A DNA stretch of 7,662 nt, from the NCBI GenBank assembly GCA_947470205.1, contig CANISK010000066.1, forward strand, positions 1 to 7,662. Reading direction: 5' to 3'. Shown piece after piece: positions 1-5,936 of the stretch (the first letter of the stretch is position 1; every line of letters begins with the position of its first letter). The notes under the pieces are model-generated. The model was not told the origin of the DNA. It ran no database searches and saw only the letters and a program-made list of their open reading frames with translations. The translations under genes and the position numbers were made by a program. The DNA comes from Neisseriaceae bacterium (GTDB taxonomy: Bacteria > Pseudomonadota > Gammaproteobacteria > Burkholderiales > UBA11063).

Positions 1-49
1 ATATACATACAATCAATAGGTTATTATTATCATTCGATAAAATAATCAT

Positions 50-70
50 TTATAAATCAATTATTTATAA
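50..70. repeat. AT-only 8-bp inverted repeat
   Basis: TTATAAAT (50-57) and ATTTATAA (63-70) are exact reverse complements around a 5-base centre. The repeat sits about 35 bases upstream of the predicted -35 element. Its low complexity means it may be chance. A binding site or a curved upstream element is possible but not shown. Confidence 0.3.
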
Positions 71-103
71 CATAATGCATCAAATGAAACAAATTTATCA
101 CCG

Positions 104-131
104 TTAAAAATTAACCAACATGCTGTATAAT
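104..131 (+). promoter_or_regulatory. Predicted sigma70-like promoter for the first transcription unit
   Basis: A perfect TATAAT lies at 126-131. A TTAAAA hexamer at 104-109 matches four of six -35 consensus positions with a 16-base spacer. Transcription would start near 138, inside the left arm of the inverted repeat at 134-165 and about 70 bases before the ATG at 210. The prediction rests on consensus matching alone in AT-rich DNA, where chance matches are common. The perfect -10 and the position directly before the first gene make it the best promoter candidate in the window. Confidence 0.5.
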
Positions 132-133
132 TA

Positions 134-165
134 TGCATAATCAATTTTAAGAGATTGATTATGCA
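134..165. promoter_or_regulatory. Perfect 12-bp inverted repeat (operator or RNA hairpin)
   Basis: TGCATAATCAAT (134-145) and ATTGATTATGCA (154-165) are exact reverse complements separated by eight bases (TTTAAGAG region, 146-153). The left arm begins three bases after the -10 hexamer and covers the expected transcription start, which suits a repressor operator. As RNA, the loop would present the Shine-Dalgarno-like AAGAG, and the right arm would contain the ATG of a 20-codon frame at 161. If transcription starts near 138, part of the left arm would be missing from the RNA, so the DNA-operator reading is favoured. The motif AATCAAT also occurs at 11-17 and 55-61. No regulator can be named. 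Confidence 0.5.
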
Positions 166-223
166 ATATTATAAAAAATCTAACATAATACTTTACGAAA
201 GAACACAAAATGTTTATGCCTAA
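161..223 (+). CDS. Possible 20-residue leader peptide or displaced N-terminus
   Basis: An ATG at 161 opens a 20-codon frame (begins MQYYKKSNII, ends ...QNVYA) that stops at 223, overlapping the start of the next frame by 14 bases. It has the better ribosome site of the two: AAGAG at 149-153 with a 7-base spacer. It could be a leader peptide coupled to translation of the 210 frame. Alternatively, it is the true N-terminus of the following gene, cut off by another indel, which would fit that gene's apparent decay. It could also be chance. Its length is too small for any family assignment. Confidence 0.3.
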   Translation: MQYYKKSNIILYERTQNVYA

Positions 224-830
224 AAATCACGAATTCTATGCAAAAAAATATCTGGACAAAATAGCAGAGAATACCCATAAACTTACGCCAGAAGAAAAAG
301 GGCTATTCGTTGAAATAGTAACAAAAGCACAAAAAATTTCCACAGACAACGATAATCTTTGTAATACTTATTTTAATGAACTACATAAGACAAATGGATA
401 TGGTGAAGTGTTAAATAAATTGGGGCTATATGCTGTAAATTGGACTAGTAGTGACAAAGCGGCAAAAAAATTAAAAGCTATTCAACTTCAAATAATTCAT
501 CAACCTAAAAATGTTACATCAAAAATAGTTGATAATGCAATTAAGAATAATGGTGTAAATCTGAAAAACTGTGCTGCATATCAGAAAAAATGTGAGCAAG
601 TAAAGATGGGCGAGCTTAAACAACACTACATTACGAAAATACAAAATATACAACTTTTTCAAACAGATCTCAACAGTGGCATTATGAATACATTAGAACC
701 TAACAAGTTTGACTTCATGAAAGGCACGGGTACCATGAGTCATAAAATAAATCAGCTCACATCTGTGTGGTTTTATCAACCAAATAAACTGCGCACTATT
801 ATATATTATCTACAAAGGTCTCTAAGGTAG
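210..830 (+). pseudogene. Unrecognised Lys/Asn-rich protein, probable N-terminal part of a frameshifted gene
   Basis: The frame encodes 206 residues with no family I recognise. The protein is hydrophilic, rich in Lys, Asn and Gln, and predicted mostly helical by eye. It has no signal peptide or membrane segment, so it is likely cytosolic or secreted by a signal-less route. The start is ATG 210 with a modest purine stretch (GAAAGA) about 8 bases upstream; ATG 216 is an alternative. From 788 to 830 a second frame is open and continues for 400 codons without a good start of its own, so this entry and the next were probably one protein of about 620 residues broken by a single-base loss (or equivalent) near 770-800. 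I saw no classic -1 slippery heptamer. If the frameshift is not real, this is a free-standing hypothetical protein. A host-interaction effector is conceivable given the likely lifestyle, but nothing in the sequence shows it. Confidence 0.5.
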
Positions 831-2050
831 CACTTACTAAAGATTATATTTTGCAACCACTAAAATTTCTTGAGATGTTGAGGCAGTGTACATCTCAGAA
901 CAAATCAGTTTGTTTGATTATTGATTCGAACAATCCACAAGATCTGCATTTATTGGAAGCAAGGTTTGAGGGTAAAGGGTTACATAATTATTTTAGAATT
1001 ATTGATATAAAAAGACCGCCAGCAGACAATACCTTTACGATTAACGAGGAAATTGCTGAGCATCTTACTTATACACATCAGGAGATTGACACTCATTGGA
1101 ATGCAATTGATGCTATCATTAATCAAGCTCAAGCAAAAATTAACCCCCATCAGTATCAACTAACACAAGATCTAGAGCAATTAAAAAATTCTAATAGTCG
1201 AGACAATTATAATCAATCTGAATGTAATGAATTGATTGAACACTTTATTGTTCGTACTCAGCAAGATGCATATCTTAATTCTTATCAATCTAATCAAAAT
1301 CAAGATATTAATATATATAACCCATCGGCAGAATTAATCAAAACCTATCAGTACACCATTACCAACAAAGAAGACTTTCTAAAGATTTACGATATTGAAA
1401 AACTTAAAACAACCGATGTACCTTTATCTGTACCTTTATTTATGAAATTAAAACAATACTGTGAAAATAATCAACAATTTATTTTAAGTGATATTACAGA
1501 CGAAGAATTGCGTGGTGAATTGAAAGAGGCTGTCATAATGCACGATAACAAAGGATATAAATTTGAATTCATTGAAATCAAAAACCCTATGTTTAATCGA
1601 ACGTCAGTACTTACCACACAAGAACAAAATGATTATAATCAATTAATACAGCAAATAGACCAAAAGATAGGACAGATACCGACAAAAACAGTTAAAATAA
1701 AAGGAATAGATAAACCTATCAATCGCGAACGAGCAGATAAGATAAGTATTGATATCAAAAATCAAGAAACACTAGATGCTGATATGCACAGTGGTGGATT
1801 GATGGTGCATGCTAGATTGTACGATAGAACACAAATGGTGAAATTATTAACTGCAATTAAAAGTAAAGACCAAGCATTATTTATCGAGGCTATGGCTAAT
1901 ATAATTTCTGGTTTACCAGATAACTTAAGTGGACATAAGGGCACCTTTAAAGAGACTTTTACAGAATTGTTTGTTACTGGTAATTTTCCAAATCCAGGTG
2001 TTAAGTCTATGTATATGCACTTCTTTTTGCGATGTGGAATGTTATATTAA
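788..2050 (+). pseudogene. Unrecognised protein, probable C-terminal part of the same frameshifted gene
   Basis: This frame is open from 788 (after a TAA at 785-787) to the TAA at 2048-2050. The only early starts are TTG 851 and ATG 875, neither preceded by a Shine-Dalgarno sequence. The translation is protein-like from the beginning of the open frame (through the segment TKVSKVALTKDY at about 812-847), which supports a frameshifted continuation of the 210 frame rather than a separate gene. About 400 residues follow TTG 851. They are hydrophilic and Gln/Asn/Ile-rich, with a possible strand-forming stretch SVCLIIDSNN near the start and a C-terminal segment ending FFLRCGMLY. There are no membrane segments and no domain I recognise. 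A degraded palindromic repeat begins about 20 bases after the stop, so the C-terminus may also have been altered. The function is unknown. Confidence 0.5.
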
Positions 2051-2069
2051 AAAAGTTAATTGATAGTGC

Positions 2070-2093
2070 GTCATTCCCGATAAATTGGGAATA
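2070..2093. repeat. Degraded copy of the GTCATTCCCG palindromic repeat
   Basis: GTCATTCCCG at 2070-2079 is followed by a matching right half. ATTCCCGA (2073-2080) pairs with TTGGGAAT (2085-2092) around the loop TAAA, with one G-T pair. The left-arm sequence matches the repeats at 5322-5341 and 7484-7643, so this is an eroded member of the same family. No T-run follows it, so it does not look like an intrinsic terminator for the upstream gene, although a stem here could still affect RNA stability. Confidence 0.6.
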
Positions 2094-2102
2094 CGTACCT
2101 CA

Positions 2103-2222
2103 TCATGCTTTACATGGATCACCTAAATCAGCGAGGACACCAATTTGTTGATTCTTGTTCATATCTGTTGATTTTTGCCACAATAAATTAAATGGGCGAT
2201 ACAATTTGCGATATGTCGGCAT
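2103..2222 (-). CDS. Possible small ORF or gene remnant, 39 residues
   Basis: On the minus strand an ATG at 2222 opens a 39-codon frame to a TGA at 2103-2105. It begins MPTYRKLYRPFNLLWQ and ends GVLADLGDPCKA. The residue composition looks like protein (mixed hydrophobic and charged, with aromatic residues) rather than AT-rich noise, but no Shine-Dalgarno sequence precedes the ATG and I recognise no family. It may be a fragment of a decayed gene or a chance frame. It is listed because this gap otherwise has no gene. Confidence 0.2.
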   Translation of the reverse strand: MPTYRKLYRPFNLLWQKSTDMNKNQQIGVLADLGDPCKA

Positions 2223-2340
2223 CTAAAGAAAGATGTGCGAGATAAAAAATATGTTAAAATAAGCACCTAATAATCTACTTTAACTGTACTCTTTGTCTTT
2301 GAAACATGGACGTTGTTAAAAATAACAAATTTATTCCTTA

Positions 2341-2354
2341 TATACTATAGTATA
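2341..2354. promoter_or_regulatory. Perfect 14-bp palindrome upstream of the permease gene
   Basis: TATACTATAGTATA is its own reverse complement. It contains the -10-like hexamers TATACT (2341-2346) and TATAGT (2346-2351), so it could be an operator overlapping a promoter about 75 bases upstream of the permease ATG. No good -35 lies at the right spacing (TTGTTA at 2313 is 22 bases away). A regulatory role is therefore inference. Confidence 0.35.
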
Positions 2355-2427
2355 CCGCGTCATAAATTTTTTATTTTCGCCTAGTCCAAATTTCAAATAC
2401 TGTGAGTATATATAATATAAGGGTGTT

Positions 2428-3732
2428 ATGAATATTTTATCTAAAATCTCCTCCATATTTTCCTACACCACAAACCCCATAGACTATAAAAAAGAGCTTA
2501 TGGGTGGGTTTGCCAATTTCATGGCAATTTCATATATTATTGCCGTTAATCCACTTATATTAAATGCCAATGGGCAAGGGTTTCCACTAAACCCAACCAT
2601 TAGCGCCACTGTTCTCACTATTTGCATAATGACCGCATTTGCAGGGCTTGTTATTCGTTTACCTTTTGTAATAGCACCCGGCATGGGACTTAATGCCATG
2701 ATAATATATACATTTGCTATACATCAAAAATTATCCATCCCAATCACTCTTGGGGTGATATTTTGGTCTAGCATTATTTTAATCATTTTTTCCGTAACTA
2801 ATTTACGGCAAAAAGTTATTGATGCCATTCCTGAAGTGATTCAAATTGCTTTATCGGTAGGGATTGGGTTATTTTTAATTATGGTTGGGCTTAAAAATGC
2901 GCAGATTATTGTGAGTAACCCGAATACATTACTTGTAATAAATAAATTAAATCTATCTTCAATATTGTGTCTACTTGGGTTTATCTTCGCGGCTATTTTG
3001 TTTATAAAACATAAAACATACAGCATGTTGCTACCAATTATTGTAATTACAATTTTAAGTATAATATTTCATATCACCACGCTCCCAAGTAACATTTTAA
3101 CCATGCCAGACTTTAGTCTATTTGCACAAGTAGATATTTGGCATAGTTTGTCATTGAGTGTACTACCTTCTATACTTTCATTATTTTTGGTAATGTTCTT
3201 TGATGCTACATCATCAGCAATTGGGCTACTGACCCAAATAAACCACGATTGCAATGATCTCAAAAAAATTTACTATAAAAAATCTCTTTTTTCAGATGGA
3301 TTGGGTAGTGTAGTTAGTTCAATACTTGGCTCCTCCCCTACTGCAATATTTGTAGAAAGCTCGGTTGCGATACATAACGGAGCTCGCACTGGATTGGCAT
3401 CAATAGTAACCGCTCTATTATGTGTGCCGTTTTTATTTCTATCCCCACTAATTAGCATTATCCCACCAATTGCCACCTCCCCAATTTTAATGTTGGTGGG
3501 TATGTTAATGGCAAATAATTATAAAAAATTACACATACATGCTTTTGAGGATTTTATTGCGGTTGTTTTAACTGCAATAATGATTCCCCTTTGTTTCTCA
3601 ATTACCGCTGGAGCTGTATTTGGGATTATAAGTTACACTATACTTAAAATCCTCCTTGGAAAAACTAAAGAGATCAATGTGGGTCTTATAATTGTTGCGA
3701 TTTGTTGTTCATTTTGGTTTGTTATATATTGA
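2428..3732 (+). CDS. NCS2-family nucleobase permease, AzgA-like (purine uptake)
   Basis: This 434-residue polytopic inner-membrane protein has the length and layout usual for the NCS2/AzgA branch, whose members import adenine, guanine or hypoxanthine with protons. Diagnostic stretches in order are an N-terminal AxSYIIAVNPLIL segment (about residues 30-47), APGMGLNA (about 84-91) in TM3, GIGLFLIMVGLKNAQII in the middle, FFDATSSAIGL with Asp259 in the TM8 position, and SPTAIFVESSVAIHNGARTGL with Glu310 in the TM10 position. In this family the acidic residues of TM8 and TM10 contact the base, and both are present. The start is ATG 2428 with a weak AAGGG about 5 bases upstream. The exact purine cannot be read from sequence. 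hsdM starts 16 bases after the stop with no terminator visible, so the two may be cotranscribed. In a host-dependent bacterium the likely role is scavenging host purines, which is inference. Confidence 0.9.
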   Translation: MNILSKISSIFSYTTNPIDYKKELMGGFANFMAISYIIAVNPLILNANGQGFPLNPTISATVLTICIMTAFAGLVIRLPFVIAPGMGLNAMIIYTFAIHQKLSIPITLGVIFWSSIILIIFSVTNLRQKVIDAIPEVIQIALSVGIGLFLIMVGLKNAQIIVSNPNTLLVINKLNLSSILCLLGFIFAAILFIKHKTYSMLLPIIVITILSIIFHITTLPSNILTMPDFSLFAQVDIWHSLSLSVLPSILSLFLVMFFDATSSAIGLLTQINHDCNDLKKIYYKKSLFSDGLGSVVSSILGSSPTAIFVESSVAIHNGARTGLASIVTALLCVPFLFLSPLISIIPPIATSPILMLVGMLMANNYKKLHIHAFEDFIAVVLTAIMIPLCFSITAGAVFGIISYTILKILLGKTKEINVGLIIVAICCSFWFVIY

Positions 3733-3748
3733 TAAAAAGAGGATTTAT

Positions 3749-5251
3749 ATGGCAAGTGTTAATTTAGGTTTCGAGCAGTCTTTATGGGACATGGCAGATA
3801 AACTCAGAGGTAATATTGAGTCATCAGAGTATAAACACGTAGTACTAGGATTAATTTTTTTAAAATATATCTCGGATGGATTTGAAGAAAAGTACAACCA
3901 ACTTGTTAATGATGGCAATGGATATGAAGAAATAGCTGATGCATACATTGCAGATAATATATTTTTTGTTCCAACTGATGCTCGTTGGGAAGTTATTAAA
4001 AATCATGCCAAGCAACCCAATATTGGACAGATTATTGATAATGCAATGATTGTACTAGAAAAAACCAACCCTAGTTTGAAGGGGGTATTATCTAAAAATT
4101 ATGCTCGTCCTGAGATAGATAAGACCAAATTAGGTGAATTAATTGATTTGTTTTCTTTCAAAATTGGTGATAAAGAATCACGGGCAAAGGATGTTCTAGG
4201 ACGTGTATATGAGTATTTTTTGAGCAACTTTGGTTCATCAGAGGGTGAGTTTTATACTCCGCCTTCAATAGTTAAATTATTGGTACAGATGATTGAACCT
4301 TACATTGGGAGGGTGTACGATCCATGTTGTGGTAGCGGTGGTATGTTTGTACAAAGTCAAAAATTTGTGGAAGAACATTGCGGCCGCAAAGATGCCATTC
4401 ATATTTACGGACAAGAATATACCGCAACCACTTGGCGTTTATGTAAAATGAATTTGGCAATTCGGGGAATTGATGGTAATTTAGGTGAGCGGGATGCTGA
4501 TACTTTTGGTAGTGATTTACATAAAAATTTGAGAGCGGACTATATTTTAGCTAATCCGCCATTTAACATCAAAGACTGGGGTGGTGAGCGATTAAAGGAT
4601 GATGCACGTTGGAAATATGGTATCCCACCTCAAGGTAATGCAAATTTTGCATGGATATCACACATGATATCTAAACTATCTCCCAGAGGAATAGCTGGAT
4701 TTGTTTTGTCTAATGGTTCTATGTCAACTAGTGTACGTGAAGAATTTGAAATTAGAAAAAATATTGTTGATGCTGGGCTGGTGGACTGTATTATAACTAT
4801 GCCAACAAATTTATTTTATACAGTAACAATTCCAGTTTGTTTATGGTTTATAACCAAAGAAAAGAAATCAAAAAGTGGGCATGATAGACAAAACGAGATA
4901 TTATTCATTGATGCCAGAAGGCTTGGAACAATGGTAACACGCAAACATCGTGAATTATCAGAGGATGAGGTTAAGCTGGTTGCAGATACTTATCATAAAT
5001 GGAAATACGATCAGGGTTATGTAGATGTTCAAGGATTTTGTAAAGTTAGCATGCTAGATGAAGTAAGGCAACATGAATATATTTTGACTCCAGGACGTTA
5101 TGTTGGTTTGGAAGAGGCTGCGATAGAAAGTGAGATTTTTTGTGATAAAATGCAACGATTAACGTCCGAACTTGCCGAGATGTTTGCTAAGTCTAATCAT
5201 CTACAGGATGAGGTGAGGCAAAAATTAGGGAGTATCGGTTTTGATTTTTAA
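3749..5251 (+). CDS. hsdM: Type I restriction-modification system, DNA methyltransferase subunit HsdM
   Basis: The 500-residue protein is an S-adenosylmethionine-dependent N6-adenine methyltransferase that acts with HsdS, normally as M2S. It opens with the HsdM N-terminal helical domain (LWDMADKLRGNIESSEYK, about residues 12-29, through about 150). EFYTPP follows at 167-172, then the SAM-binding motif DPCCGSGG at 191-198 and the catalytic NPPF at 269-272, typical of the gamma class of adenine methylases. Length fits the family. ATG 3749 is chosen because AAAGAGG at 3736-3742 is a good ribosome site and family similarity begins at MASVNLGFEQSLWDMADKL; the open frame runs upstream to a TTG inside the permease gene, which is not a plausible start. 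All key motifs are intact, so it is probably active. It is separated from its hsdS by a repeat block and a HEPN gene instead of being adjacent, which is atypical. Confidence 0.95.
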   Translation: MASVNLGFEQSLWDMADKLRGNIESSEYKHVVLGLIFLKYISDGFEEKYNQLVNDGNGYEEIADAYIADNIFFVPTDARWEVIKNHAKQPNIGQIIDNAMIVLEKTNPSLKGVLSKNYARPEIDKTKLGELIDLFSFKIGDKESRAKDVLGRVYEYFLSNFGSSEGEFYTPPSIVKLLVQMIEPYIGRVYDPCCGSGGMFVQSQKFVEEHCGRKDAIHIYGQEYTATTWRLCKMNLAIRGIDGNLGERDADTFGSDLHKNLRADYILANPPFNIKDWGGERLKDDARWKYGIPPQGNANFAWISHMISKLSPRGIAGFVLSNGSMSTSVREEFEIRKNIVDAGLVDCIITMPTNLFYTVTIPVCLWFITKEKKSKSGHDRQNEILFIDARRLGTMVTRKHRELSEDEVKLVADTYHKWKYDQGYVDVQGFCKVSMLDEVRQHEYILTPGRYVGLEEAAIESEIFCDKMQRLTSELAEMFAKSNHLQDEVRQKLGSIGFDF

Positions 5252-5272
5252 CGCCAATTTTGATCTAAAAAC

Positions 5273-5303
5273 CTGTCATCCTCGCGAATGCGGGGATCCA
5301 GTG
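5273..5303. repeat. 31-bp palindromic repeat, copy 1
   Basis: An exact 31-bp match to 5432-5462 in the same orientation (begins CTGTCATCCTCGCG, ends GGGGATCCAGTG). It contains a hairpin in which ATCCTCGC (5278-5285) pairs with GCGGGGAT (5290-5297) around GAAT, with one G-T pair. It begins 22 bases after the hsdM stop, so in RNA it would form a stable stem just downstream of hsdM. No T-run follows it. Confidence 0.85.
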
Positions 5304-5345
5304 AAACGTTATAGAGCATGGATTCCCGTTTTCACGGGAATGACA
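5274..5345. repeat. MITE-like palindromic element
   Basis: The element begins TGTCATCCTCGCGA and ends in the reverse-complement-like GGGAATGACA. The 27-bp ends are inverted relatives with about six mismatches (TGTCAT...GGATCCA against TGGATTCCC...ATGACA). The right end itself contains a perfect hairpin, ATTCCCGT (5322-5329) with ACGGGAAT (5334-5341). It has no coding capacity. It is best explained as a non-autonomous palindromic intergenic repeat. A transposase source is not visible and no target-site duplication was confirmed. Confidence 0.6.
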
Positions 5346-5426
5346 AGGATCTCGCGGGAATGACAAGGATCTCGCGGGAATGACAAAAAACTGCGCGGGA
5401 ATGACAAGGATCTCGCGGGAATGACA
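5346..5426. repeat. Tandem array of four 20-21 bp units ending GCGGGAATGACA
   Basis: Three units are the 20-mer AGGATCTCGCGGGAATGACA (5346-5365, 5366-5385, 5407-5426). One unit (5386-5406) is 21 bp and carries AAAAACTGCG in place of AGGATCTCG. The units look like tandem amplification of the right end of the neighbouring palindromic element. The variant unit is the reverse complement of the unit type repeated at 7484-7630, so the two arrays share an origin and lie in opposite orientations. The array separates hsdM from the HEPN gene and may change copy number by slippage. Confidence 0.85.
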
Positions 5427-5431
5427 AAAAA

Positions 5432-5462
5432 CTGTCATCCTCGCGAATGCGGGGATCCAGTG
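5432..5462. repeat. 31-bp palindromic repeat, copy 2
   Basis: Exact direct copy of 5273-5303, 159 bases downstream, with the same hairpin (5437-5444 with 5449-5456). Its translation in the HEPN reading frame gives CHPRECGDPVF. This explains why the open frame of the next gene extends upstream through the repeat without being part of the gene. Confidence 0.85.
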
Positions 5463-5504
5463 TTTATTAGTTTCTTATGTCGAAGTAGCGTTTTAGTATT
5501 TAAT

Positions 5505-5509
5505 AAAGG
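5505..5509 (+). promoter_or_regulatory. Ribosome binding site fixing the HEPN gene start
   Basis: AAAGG with a 7-base spacer precedes ATG 5517. The frame is also open from an ATG at 5421, but that upstream part is encoded by the repeat block. The ribosome site and family similarity both place the true start at 5517. Confidence 0.65.
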
Positions 5510-5516
5510 CATAACC

Positions 5517-5936
5517 ATGTTAGATTTAACAAGTTTAAAGAAATCGATCAATCATTATAATGAATTACTAAACACTGCACATGATAGCACCCAGACACAA
5601 AGTTTACCAAAAATTATTCAAGATGCAATAAAAGAGGCCGTGATTCAAAATTTTGAAGTTGCTTATGAATTATCTTGGAAAATGATTAAAAGGTGGTTGG
5701 AGCAAAATTTTAGTTCAGATTATGTTGCTGGAGTAACACGCCATGAGTTATTTAGATTAGCCAGAGAGTCATTATTAATTAATGATGTAGATAAATGGAT
5801 GGTATATCATAAAGCAAGAAATGAAACATCTCATACTTACGATGCAATTACTGCCGAGGAAGTGTTTGTATTGGCAAGTGAATTTATTCATGATGTAAAA
5901 AAATTATTAGTAGTATTAGAAAGTAAAAATGATTGA
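5517..5936 (+). CDS. HEPN-domain protein, HI0074/HepT type (putative toxin of a HEPN-MNT module)
   Basis: The 139-residue protein matches the nucleotidyltransferase substrate-binding (HI0074-like) branch of the HEPN superfamily, an all-helical cytosolic domain. Recognisable stretches are NFEVAYELSWKMIKRWLE and the C-terminal KARNETSHTYD. The latter contains Arg101-X4-His106-X-Tyr108, the RX4HXY motif that forms the RNase site in HepT toxins. In the studied MntA-HepT pair, the partner nucleotidyltransferase AMPylates the Tyr of this motif to inactivate the toxin. All three residues are present, so both activity and control are possible. The length is normal for the family. The stop overlaps the next ATG by 8 bases (ATGATTGA), indicating translational coupling with the MNT-HsdS gene. 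Some HI0074-type proteins may be non-toxic binding partners, so toxin function is inferred. Confidence 0.88.
   Translation: MLDLTSLKKSINHYNELLNTAHDSTQTQSLPKIIQDAIKEAVIQNFEVAYELSWKMIKRWLEQNFSSDYVAGVTRHELFRLARESLLINDVDKWMVYHKARNETSHTYDAITAEEVFVLASEFIHDVKKLLVVLESKND

Larger units (their letters stand above)
2051..2427. other. Gene-poor intergenic region before the permease gene
   Basis: This 377-base stretch has no convincing gene. It holds the degraded repeat hairpin at 2070-2093, a possible 39-codon minus-strand frame (2103-2222), a small inverted repeat TTGTTA/TAACAA (2313-2318 and 2323-2328), and the 14-bp palindrome at 2341-2354. A TATAAT at 2411-2416 lies only 11 bases before the permease ATG, and no good -35 could be placed for it. 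I could not assign a clear promoter or a terminator. Confidence 0.6.

Noticed and set aside
782..830. Programmed -1 ribosomal frameshifting between the first two frames
   Set aside because: No X-XXY-YYZ slippery heptamer in the correct register was found in the overlap, and no strong downstream stem was evident.
2311..2333. Intrinsic terminator at TTGTTA-AAAA-TAACAA
   Set aside because: The stem is only six mostly A-T pairs and the following stretch is not a run of T, so it is too weak to call.
2484..3476. Minus-strand frames within the permease gene
   Set aside because: They are antisense shadows of a clearly coding NCS2 gene, with no ribosome sites or recognisable domains.
3692..3748. TTG start of hsdM inside the permease gene
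   Set aside because: The extra 19 residues lie within permease coding sequence, while ATG 3749 has a strong AAAGAGG ribosome site and begins at the conserved HsdM N-terminus.
5346..5426. CRISPR array in the repeat block after hsdM (and at 7484-7630)
   Set aside because: The units are contiguous 20-21 bp tandem repeats with no unique spacers between them, and no cas genes are nearby.
5421..5516. Upstream ATG extension of the HEPN protein (MTKNCHPRECGDPVF...)
   Set aside because: This part is encoded by the repeat block and lacks family similarity; AAAGG before ATG 5517 and the family's usual length of about 140 residues fix the start downstream.
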